64,000 nt of DNA from the NCBI GenBank assembly GCA_964036275.1, contig OZ038435.1, positions 3,410,001 through 3,474,000 of the forward strand, given 5' to 3'. Below the pieces are notes generated by a model. That model saw nothing but the letters and a program-made list of their open reading frames with translations, did not search any database and had not been told where the DNA came from. This DNA is from Litoditis marina (Eukaryota; Nematoda; Chromadorea; Rhabditida; Rhabditidae). A program made the translations under genes and the position numbers. Positions 48,601 through 60,600 of the stretch are shown here, piece by piece; position 1 is the first letter of the stretch, and each line of letters starts with the position of its first letter.

Positions 48601-51600
48601 CCACTAACGGACCCCCACCCTCTACTACGGAGACTACAGTGTGATAACTGTCTAGGTTGTATTTATAATTTATATGAATGAAGTAACACGGCTGAAATAG
48701 TTACCGTGAAAGATTATTACTATTACACGACAAAAACGTATCGAAAGTGAGGGTTCTCTTCCCGAAGTCAACCCGTAGGTGGCGTTGATCTTTACCTCTC
48801 ACTTTTGAGAGAGCAAAATAATGGGCGGCGCCCATAAGACTAGAGGCATGAATAGTTTACTGAATTATACAACTAACATCTGAGTAAGATCAGAGAATTT
48901 GAAAGTGGGCTGCCAGTTATGAAGCGCGACACCACAACAGAGCGGTTACTGTAGGAGGCAACGCCCGCATAGGCAATGATCCGATATGTAATTCCTCTCC
49001 GGAACTTCGCGCGTATCTTTCTGTGAACAATGTTGACTTTCTTCTGCTCTGTGAAACCTGGTTGACCAAATCAATTCCTGACTCTCTCTTTGTTGGTGGA
49101 ACACCCTTCTCAATTTTGCGCAAAGATCGTGGTAAAAAAGGTGGGGGAGTTTGCGCAATTTTTCAAAGTAAAAACAATGTTCACGTAAACACCATATCAT
49201 ACCTTGGAAAATTCGATTGCTTATCTTTTGATCTGACTTTGCACGACACCAAACTACGATTTATTGTTGTCTACTTGCCACCAAATAGTATAGCGAGCGA
49301 CGTAGACAATCTGTGTGAACTTATTTCCGATCTAGTTACTGTATCATACCCTACTATAATTTGTGGTGATTTCAATATTGACTGGAATACTGAACTTCTA
49401 TCTCCTCCTATGGGTACAAGAGTGGGTGTTTTATGTGATATTCTCGGTTTGAAACAGTTTGCATTGCAAAGTACAATGCGCAGTGGCAGAAATATTGATT
49501 GGGTGCTATCAAATTCACAATGCGGCATGATTTCGTCTCTCAACTACGGGTGTCACCTCTTTCGCTCTGATCATTCATCTATTTCGTTCAAACTACAAGT
49601 GGCAAAAACAACGAGCGCGTCCATCCCTTTCCCTGTTTTCTCCAAGTATAATAGCAAACTGTTTGATGAATTGGTTTCAAATGTAAACTGGTGTAAATTG
49701 TTCGAAACGTTTTATTCAATCGATGAGCTTGTGCAAAAGCTAAATTCTGTCATTCATTCTATTTTTGCATTCACTGTGCCAGTTGTTGTGAAATCTACTT
49801 CGTTCGACAAATATCCTGAATATATAAGGAAACTATTTCGTCATCGTAATATTATGTTCTCTAAGTGTCATTTGGGCGTTTCATTGCGGAATTTGTACGA
49901 TAAAGCGTGTATTGATTTGCAAAAGAAAACTAAGAAATATGACATGGCCCAACAAAAAGTCCATTTTCGAACCAAAAATCATAAGGATCTTTTCTCTTAT
50001 ATTGGCGCTAGAACTAGACCACCCAAAAATGTTCCGAGTTTGGTGATTGATTCAAACGGCGATAAGCACAGTGGGCTACCTTCAATAGTGGATGCGTTTG
50101 CAAATTTTTATTGTTCTGTGTTTATTGATGACAACGGGGTCCAGCCACCAACTACAAATCTTGACTCCGAACTTTCATCGGAAACTGTGATTTTTATGCC
50201 CCATACAGTGGAAAAAATGCTGAGAAAACTGAAGTCCTCTTCAACTATTTGTTCTGATGGTATACCCCAAGTAATACTCAAGAGGTCAGCCAAAACATTA
50301 TCAGTACCTTTCTCTTATATCTTCAATCTTTCTTTCAAACATGGGTATTTTCCTTCGATCTACAAAATGTGTTTTGTTGTTCCAATACATAAACCAGGGA
50401 AACCATCTCAGAATATCGCATCTTATCGGCCTATTTATCTCTCCTGTGGGGCTTCTAAAACATTTGAAAGATTGATTAAATCCATACTCGTCCCGTATCT
50501 GAACCGCTACAAAATTATTCTTGATTATCAGTTTGGTTTCCGTGAAAACAGCTCAGTCACGCACAATTTGTTGTCTTGCCATGAAATATGGAGCAAAGCC
50601 CTTGCCGCGAAAAAATGTGTCGACGTTGTATATTTCGATTTCAGTAAAGCTTTTGACACTGTTAGCATTCCCAAGCTCATTCATAAACTACAATCGGTCG
50701 GTATCCAAAACCCCCTTCTCAGTTGGTTCATATCATTTTTGACTGATCGAACGTTCTGTGTACGAATTAATGATGTTTGTTCTTCTATGAGATCTGTTAA
50801 ATCTGGGGTTCCTCAAGGGTCTGTACTAGGACCTCTTCTCTTTTCTATATTTATTAATGATGTTCATTTGTCTCTTCCTCTCAACCCAGATGTACACATC
50901 AGAGCGTTTGCAGACGATATAAAATTATTTGTTGTTTTTGAGAAAGATATTGTAAAGTCCAGGGTACATTTCCAAAAAGTTATTGATCATTTCTGTGTGT
51001 GGGTGAAAAGCTGGCAATTAACATTGGCAGTAGACAAATGCAATGTTGTACATCTGGGTAGAAATAACCCTTGTTCTCCATATTTTATCGGTTCTGATTT
51101 GATAAATGTTGTTTCAGAGTGCAGGGATTTGGGGGTGACCGTTTCAAATACTCTTGTGAACAGGAGAAACATTGAAATTCGTTATAAAAAGGGAATGACT
51201 CTACTTGCCATTCTTCTGCGCACCATTACTGTAAAAGACGTCAAAATTCTTGTACGTTGCTATCAAACTTATGTTCTACCGATTCTTGAGTTTGGATCAC
51301 AAGTTTGGAGTCCTTTTCTTATTTTGGAATCGAAGAAAATTGAGAAAGTCCAAGAATTTTTCACCAGAGCGGTCTATTACAGGTGTTTTCCCAAAGGTGA
51401 CTATCCCATGAGTCTGCCTTCCTATCAGAATAGGTGCAAAGAGTTGGGAATGAAAAGTTTAGCATTCAGAAGAGTTATTCTAGATCTTGTGCTTGCTTTC
51501 AAAATTATCAAAGGCGAGTGTATTCTGAGGTTCACTTCTTTTTATCGCTATCGATTACACAATGGTAGAAGAGGTAGTCACTGTTTCTATGTTGAAAATA

Positions 51601-54600
51601 CCAAAGTGAATAGTCGTTATTATTCCTTTTCTTTACGGACTTCGAGATGGTTCAATATGCTGTCTTCACATAGTTCAATAATTTTGAAAGCGAAGTCCTC
51701 GAAAGTATTCAAGAAACGTCTACTAGAAACTGATCTATGTAAGGTTCTAAAACTGCCTTGTAAGTTTTAATTAGTAATCTGATGTAGCTCATTTTTTTTA
51801 TTTAGCAACTTGGTAAGTTTGGTAAGTTCCCATCCTGTGACTGGTGCGGAATGCAGTCCATGGTTCATAATCGGTCCCAGTGTGAAAACCAGTGAGAAAG
51901 AAGAATCAACAAGTTGACAAAATCTCCGTACTGCTCACTTTCGCAAAGTGGTCATACGTGCATGCATCGATACTCTCTTCTTTTAGTATTATCGATGTCT
52001 TTTTCTTCTAGATTTGTTTAATATATTATGATAGTTAAACGAACGAACATTGACTTTAATTTATTGTTAGTATTACTAGGAGTATGATATTATCCACCAA
52101 TCCGCTGGGAAAAGTAAAGACTAAAATTATATATCAGGTCTGAGGGAAGTTAGGAGGAGGTAGTAACCACGAACATATATTGGCTCTGATAAACTTAGGT
52201 GGAGGTAGAAACTATAAATATATATCAACTCTGAGAAACTTAGGTGGTGGTAGTAACTACAAATATATATCAACTCTGAGAAACCTAGGTGGTGGTAGTA
52301 ACTACAAATATATATCAACTCTGAGAAACTTAGGTGGTGGTAGTAACTACAAACATATATCAACTCTGAGAAACTTAGGTGGTGGTAGTAACTACAAATA
52401 TCTGTCAACTCTGAGAAACTTAGGCGGTGGTAGTAACTACAAACATATATCAGCACTAAGAAAGTTAGGGGAAGGTAGTGTTATTTTAATCATTCCCAGT
52501 GAAGACATCCCTTTTTTAATCAACAAATATATGCTGTCTCGAAATACAGCCCAGCGGTTGTGGTATTGATACGGTAGTTAAGTCAGAGCATTTGTCAGAA
52601 CAGTCGCTTTAGTATAGAATGTATACAATATTATTACATCTTTTTTCACCTATGTTCTTTTCACCATTCTCTTTTTTGGCAACCTTTCGCGTTTCAAACT
52701 TTCGTTCCGTTATTACACACTGTGTAATAAATATTTGATTTGAATAATCAATTGTCAACCCACCATCACATCATCGCGAGTCATCTGTTCCCAGGCGGAC
52801 CGAGAATGGTACTCGACAACTTTCTGAAAAAGAATAGTTCATCCAATAATGAGAATTTCATAACTTACCCAATTTCACAACACCAAAAAGGGCAAAGTCC
52901 TCCCTCAACGTAGTATGATTTTTCGTCCACTGGTAGCATATAGCGTCCCCCAGTGACTTTGAACTAAAAGTTGAATATGGCTCGGTATTCCTAATCTGGG
53001 TATCGCGAAATGAGAAAAGTTAAAGACGCTCAGCTGTGCGGGTCTATGCGCTCACTTATAACGTAAGAGAGAACAGCAGTGACGACCGGCGTTCTATTCT
53101 GAAGTTCAATCCCAGGATGAAATTCGGGGAAACAATTGCACTGTGTTTACGGTTGTCACCCGTATAGCTGCAGATTTGCCATTATTTTCTTAATAATTCA
53201 AATAAGCGCACCTTTCCATTCATTTCACACCTTCTTTAACCTAAACCTCATCCACATATTTTATCTTCTACAACACCTACCTCTCCGAGTATCTGCTCAA
53301 GCTCGTTCATCGTTTTGGGCTTTTCATCTCCAAACAACTCGCATTTCTGCAAAATTATAGCAGCGTTAAATTGTTATTGCCAGCAGAAAATAGGTGAAAT
53401 CTTTAGAGCAAAAACTTGCGCGCCTTATTGTTCCGACTGTCCATAAAAGACCACATTGTCATGAATAGCTTGTGCGTGACATGATCATCCATGTCGTTGA
53501 ACCATCTGGGATACTTCCTCGTCAGGACATGCCTAGATAAAAACATATAAATGAAACTTCAAAAAAAAAATCACGAAGATTGAACCTTGACCACAAACAC
53601 TCTATTAGGCAGGTTTTTGTATACAAACCCTTCATCCACAAATCGAAAAATAACCAGCGTTATTCGGCAACAAGTTTACCGAACCCGTAGTATGAAGAGG
53701 GTGAACATGTGCTGCTGCTCTGGTACACGTGACGTACACTTACACACGTATTTTCGCACACAACCAACAATGCATGGGTACTTTTTTCAAAACTCACATC
53801 TCGTGCAGTACGAGAACCTTAAACAATGTTTACTCATGATATGATTGAACGAGCGACTGTTCAATGAGATAATTTCTTCGAGTCTTCGTGGACTGAACAG
53901 CGCCTAACAATTTCGAAGAATAAATGTAGAAGTCTTTGAAACCCACACTCTATAGCAGAACTTCACCATATCCTCTTTTCCTTCTTCTTTCACCTCTTTG
54001 AACTAAAAAAAGGTCATCTGTATTCAAGGAGATAATAATGGCATTCTAGAATATTAGGCGCAATCGATTAAACGAGCGAATGTTAATTGTGTAAATTGCA
54101 TTTTTTTTTAAACAAGTCAGAATTCAACGTCACCTTACATAACTAACACAGATTCTATGTGGCTTGATGAACCATTACCAGCCATCGACAAATTTAAATA
54201 TAGTTGAATGCGAATAGTTCAACTTTTCCAAAATCTTATCTATCTGGAGTGAAGTTCACCGAATTGTCAGAAAAAAAAATAGAAAACGGCTTCCTTCTCT
54301 GCAAAAAAATTGCCAACTTTGATATTTTCAGACCCATGCCTACGATTTGAGATGCCTGAATCGAAAAATGGGTTTATTTTTGTGGAACAGTTTTCACAGT
54401 ATATCTCTCACCAACCTTATCATCAATCCATTCACTCAAGAAATCGGACAAGCCAGTGTCCGATATATACTCTCTGCGCAGGTACCACGTGCGAACCGGG
54501 TCGCGTCGGTGCCTGTACTCGTGCAAATAGCCAGCAAACTCCAGGGCGTCACGTAGCAGAGCATTGTTCTGCGAAATGAATTGCTCGTCGTAACTAACAG

Positions 54601-57600
54601 GCAACATTCAAATTTGAAATTCCTGCTGCCCAAGTCAGAAGTCACACGGGCAAGTTTTGTTTAGTATCAGCCACTAGATAAGCATATAGAACTCAATCAA
54701 CCAATCGATAATCAGTGTTCAGCAGGTTCAGCTCAAAGCAACACACTACAACGAGCGCAGTCAACTGCAAAAAAGAATCTTACAGCCATTTAGAGAAACG
54801 CGCGGATCTGTAGTCACTTTTAAGAACCACTCACCCAGCTCATTTTTTCGGTAAGAAGGGCCTCTCCGTGAGATCGCACCAGCAAAAAGGCAGCCTGGAA
54901 ATCATTCCATATTCTGACGAGTTCTGACGAGCGGAATATGCTTATCGCGCAGTTGTACGTCATTTGCATACAACTGTGTGCGTGAAATCGTCTACGTGCC
55001 AATTACGAAGAAACGTGAAAGAAATAAGACCACAGACCTTACTTCTCATCGCTTGACTCTACTGACATGTTGCTTACTGTTTGTTGTGCTCTCTAGTTGT
55101 TTTCTATGGAACACTAATGATGTAAACCATTATTAACTAACTGTTATGTACTCATGCATTACACCTAAAATATATTTGTTTGCCAATAATATTTCCTTCT
55201 CTTATGCTCATACTCCCAAGATCAGTATGAGTAGATATTATATCCTAGTTAACTCCGCGTGGCAATAGTTTCGATATGAGAATAGGCGGTTCTCCAGTGA
55301 CCTCCGAACATAGCTTAAAGTTAAAACCCAACAGTTCTGAAACAGCCTTTTAGTTATTAGAAAGCGGCATAATGCATAAATGGTGAGAGCACTATAGGTC
55401 TATGGTCTATAGGCTGGTATAAAAGTCCACTTATACACTCCCTCCACCCCCAACGAGTACGAACCGCCTACAATTAAAATAAACCTATAAGTCCTATAGG
55501 ATGATATATCTTGTACATTTCTTCCCTACTTCACCGAGGAGCCTCAAGGGATGCGAAGGGAATATCGTTGTTCAAGTGGTTGCGTCTGTGGTGAAGGGGC
55601 AACGTACAAAAGTACCACGTAAATTTTTTTCTCTCTTTCAGCGCTTCACGTTTAACCATTTTTCGACACTGGCTACATTAAATTAGAGATTTCATTCTTA
55701 AAACTGAGATGCTTAGAGCTGACCTCAAACCATCTCATTCTATTGACAGCCACACCATCCAAATCGCCCAGGTCAGCTGTCATCAGTCGCAAAAGACACT
55801 GAAATAGGTCTGATAATATTGACTACAGAAAAGCTTGAATCACAGAAGAAAGCAAAAATTTTCTCATTTATGTTTTGCGATTCCGAAATAGTTTGCACTG
55901 AGTCAGATGAAAAATTATTGAAATAGATAACGAGTGTAGTACATATAGAAATGAATATCTGAGTTGACGAATTTTGACCGATAAACAATGGTACCAAACT
56001 ACAAACACAGTGGGATTGGGCCCCGTAAACCGTATAGACTCAGCATTCTCCAAGTTCTGCTTTCTTTGAACCTCGGCATTGTTGTGTATATAGTTTGATT
56101 TTGTAGTTGAACCGTACACAAAAAGGCTCTGAAAACGGCGAATTTGCCAAAACGTAGCCACGATAAATATTCCATCGTACTACCTCGTGTACGGTTCAAC
56201 CACGAAATAAAACCGTATAGACTCAGTTCGGAAAGGGCAACTCTTATAGCTACTATCAGAAAACAAGGGAATGAAGAGGGGAAGAACAAGTAAACACGCA
56301 CATCCATTAGATTATTCCGCTCCAACACCGGGTCGAATGGTACTTCCTCTCTCGCCGGCCCGGTCAATGCATTGTCCATATCGTGACCATCTTGGTCTTG
56401 ACCTCCGATGTTCTCTATTAGAAGTTGGTGAAGTGGAAGGACCCTCCTGAAATCCGAATTTTCAGGGTGTGGCCGCTTGAAAGATGAAGATTTCACGAGT
56501 TTATAATAGTTAAGCACCCTCCTCAAGTGGCCATCAGGCAATTGTATTAGATAAATATTATTCACCCATGGTCGGTTGTGGGTATTTTCTCGATTGCACC
56601 ACCGATAGGAAAATCTTTCTCATCTGTGGGATACGCAAGGTAATGTGACTAGTTCAACTAGCCTGACAGTGAAAATAGGCCATTTTCATACAAAATAAAA
56701 CAAGCTCATTACCAAGATACTTCATTGGGCCACAGTTCTTTGAATGTACCATCTGGCAAGCGGAACTTCTGTAAACACAGAAAGAACAATTGTTGATCGA
56801 AATCGGAAAATATACAGCTGTATTTTACAAAGTTGAGACTCTTCTTAGGACTTCCATGGAAGTGAAGGAGGTGAAATTTTGATAACTAATAAGCACTTCT
56901 CCTGCCCCTATCAATCAATATATGAGTGTTACATACAAGTTAGATTTGAAAATTAGAAATCCGGATAGTAGGCCGAAAAAATAGATTACTTTCGATCATA
57001 CCTGTTTTCCATTCTTCATATCTTCTACCACCTGAATAGCCCGGTCACCAAGATCGCCCTGATTATCTCGCTGGGCCCACATTCCCAGCACGCCTCTGAA
57101 CAACGAGACCGATGAGAACATGTCGAAAGTTAAGACGTTAAGCCGAATCGTAAAAAAATCATATCTACTTATGTGTTGTATAAGTTTTAGATGAGCGTCT
57201 AGGTATCTCAAATATATAATCTACTGAGCTATGAATGAAAAGTTGAAGAAAAGCCACGGAAAAAAGTCTTGAAGTCTTGTCACTTACCTCTTCAAAGTTT
57301 GATGTAGCATTATGTCGAATAGAGACAGGCTTTCATCCTGCCCTTGCACCCATTCTGCACTCAGTTCATCTTCTCGCGTGAACCAACGCACGGTGCAACA
57401 ACGCTCCAAACCGTTTGTCGCCAGAATTATACCGAAGCGTATGCCTGAAATCGAATAATGACATGTGTGATATGGCAGGGAGGAGTGTCACAGGTTGAGT
57501 TTGAATAAAGTCAATATGAAAGTTACAGAACTACATGACAAGTGAACAAGGAAATATCCTTGAAATCTTGCGGCTGATGAGGTTATTAGAATTTGGGTTG

Positions 57601-60600
57601 GCCGATCAATCCTGATACTAACGCAAATTCTATATTTAAAGGAGGACGATTAAGTGGACCAAACCCGTGTCAACGGTCCTGTAAACTGCAATTGAAAAAT
57701 GTATTACAGTTTAAAGGACTGAGGCGTTGGGATTGGACCACATAATTGTTCTTCTTCAACTGGATTTTATGGTAACATGGCCGGATTTTGACATTCCTTT
57801 TCAAGTTAACTGATTAGGTAACCGGTTGGGAACCTGAACTGTAAAACCGGCTAATCGTTCACCAATGCAGAACAGTAACCTGGTTTTGATTTTAGGTTCC
57901 GTTCCGTTTACCTATTCGGATACAGGTAACCTCTAAAAAGGGTTTACGAAAACCGGTTATATAGATATGGCCGATACTAACTTTGTGCTTCCTTATCGGC
58001 ATCCTTTGTGCTGACAATAGATCCCGGCATATGGTGGAACTGGTCAATGTCGACTTCTTTTGGCGACAGCTCACAGCTGGGAATATCCCGGGAGACACTT
58101 CCATCCAACCATTCCACGTCTACTACCGTACGGGTCAACAGAACCTGTAGTTATTATAATATAATATAAATGTAATAGCTTTATTTTATAGGAAACAGAA
58201 GACGGCCAATCAGAGCCCCATGATACAAACCCGGTGAAGCTATCACTATTTTCAGGAAAAAACAGCGTACTCATACAATCTTTCGATTAAAATCGGTAAA
58301 GTTGAAAGTGCACCCAGATTCGCTAACCTCTGCACTGAACTCTCCTTCCAATAGCTGCTTTGCCGAATTGTTTCCATCTTTCAATACCCTTTTCAACCGC
58401 GAGTCCCACATAGTTCTGAAACATGAACATAAAGTATCTGAACTTTCCACACTAATTTTGATACTAGAAAACTTTGTACTTCTGGAAAACGAGTGAAAGA
58501 TCTAATCTTCAGTGTGAGAGCTCACGTGTTCAATCGCAAAATTATTATTCAATTTGAGGGGAACTTTTCATGAAAAACATATCTGTATAACGGCTACGTA
58601 AAAGTATATTACAGCTGTTTGGTTAGAACATGAACGTAACTACGTAACACTTCTCTCACCTTCCGACGAACCATAGTGGCAGACTGGTGGAGGAAGGCTG
58701 GAGTTGTATTTCCGACAAGCTGTAACAAATAACTATATTTTTCAACGCCTGCTCTGAACATCAGCACAAATAAGATAGAAAAGAGCCAAAACACTGGTCA
58801 ATCTCTATGAAAACAACGCCATCTCTTTAAGACATCTGCTCATTTTCTGCGAAAAACGTTTTTATTGGGAATGGGAATGGGTATTTATTGTTGGGAATGG
58901 GAACAGCAACGGTATTCGGTATTTAAAAATCGGAGCAGTTTCAAAAATGACCACTTTCTCGAAACAAAATCGGTTATGAACACGTGATAACTGGCTGTCC
59001 AATGAGTGGAGAGGACAGCTGGTGTAGCTGTATAGTCAATTATTCAATGTAATTGTATACAAATGAGAAAAAATACTTTTGCCACCATTTCGTTACATCG
59101 TACATTCCGCACGGAAATCTCGAATCATTTTGCTTGCTTCTCTATACACATTTCAAAGTCACGCGTGACCCAAGGAATATTCTATTCTTCTATTCTACTC
59201 TAAGAACCTTAACCATATATGTCTACCTGCAATGCAAACCACCACAATGTTCCCCTATTTAATCTATTTCTATGTCCTTCTACAGTATTCTGTCGAAAAT
59301 TCAGGAGCCTTGTTCTGATGAACAACTCATTAGTTTGTTCCAAACGTCCAGAGTGTGAAGTAGTGAAGGTGCAGAAAACACTTTATGACAACATACCAAA
59401 CTTTTACTTGGAAGTTTGAGCATACTACTGTAGGTAGAAGTGGGTGGAACAAACTATAACTAACCCAATCGTCTGTTCATCTTCATCGTCGCTCTCTTCT
59501 TCTTCCATATCGTCAGCCTACAATCAGCTTTCAGGAAAACACAAAACAAAACAGTGAAACTTAGTTTTGTTGCTTATGCTGATTAATCTACGAGAGGTTA
59601 GCACTGAATTCCAATGGATAGTAAACGTGAGAAGGTCCAACTATTGAAATAGCCACTAAACCAAACAACAACTCTGAATGTGGAAAAGTAAAGCCGCCGC
59701 GGCAAACTGACTCTAGCAAAAAGATATAATTTGAATTCTCAGTGAAGCACAGTAAACTCAAGATCTAGAACGCAGAGCAATCTCACTACAAGCACAACCG
59801 GACAGAACTAGAGTTTCCGGGTGTCTGCCTCCTCCTCCAGAAGGAATCCCATAGACACATATTTTCCTTGATAACCATTCGGTGAAATTTAGATATAACC
59901 TGTTTTTCGATCTAGCCATTTACCAAAAAATCGTTAAAAAACAAGTTGCCTATAGAATTGGCCCATACACCAATAATATTGTCCGAGTGAGTGGCCGCAA
60001 AAACTCGAAAAAAACGTATCACTTTTTGCCTATACTGTGGAAATTAGCCGACTATTGATGAAAAAGTATGCAGTTTCACGTTTTTGAATCATAAAACGTG
60101 CTACTTTCCGTTGAATAGTAGCACCTTACTGTAGTATGAACTCCATAAACAGATAACCAACCTCCTCGTCCTCGCTTTCCCTATCAGCTCCATTCCAACT
60201 TTGCGATGTCTCCGTCTCCGAATCGAAGGTGACATCCAACTTGGCCACCTGAAAAACATATGATAATAACGCGAATATGTGAAGAATTACATCGTAGGAC
60301 GACTTTTCGGACATGGGCAACTATCTCAGTCGTAATGTGATTTGTATCAACCAATTCATACACCATCCGTAGAAAGACTGGCGGTAGAGGGTGAAGAGTC
60401 ATGGGTGAAACGTGAGATTGGTAACCAGCGCATGCGGTTTTTGAAAACTAAACTTGTACGCTCGCAACTTGTGACTCAATCTGGGAAAATTTACGTTTAA
60501 TCCTGACTCGAAGAAAATCCGTGGTACGCCATTTAGATTTCGCTGTTTTAAGGTTTTATCTCAATGTTTCCAAACAGCTAACCTTAGCAGCTGGTTGTTC

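Larger units (their letters stand above)
45292..55798 (-). other. copy C exons matching B exons 21-34
   Basis: In gene order: 55798-55724, 54894-54835, 54568-54416, 54002-53949, (microexon not found), 53532-53424, 53346-53281, 52823-52764, 48357-48166, 47819-47712, 47364-47224, 46713-46517, 46370-46283, 45744-45674 and 45397-45292. Sequence is close to B, for example WYHVLSQVLRTPDQLLPKTI and SSDLSARVNTFERFFP. The intron 48358-52763 is expanded by a LINE and a minisatellite. Confidence 0.72.

Noticed and set aside
52127..52569. ORFs rich in LGGGSNYKYIST or YYHHLSFSELIY
   Set aside because: They are the two strands of a 45-bp minisatellite.
56447..56568. N-terminal part of the 188-codon minus-strand ORF at 55999-56565 as coding sequence
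   Set aside because: Bases 56447 and above lie upstream of the tttcag acceptor of exon 56446-56302; phase and the copy B alignment show they are intronic.
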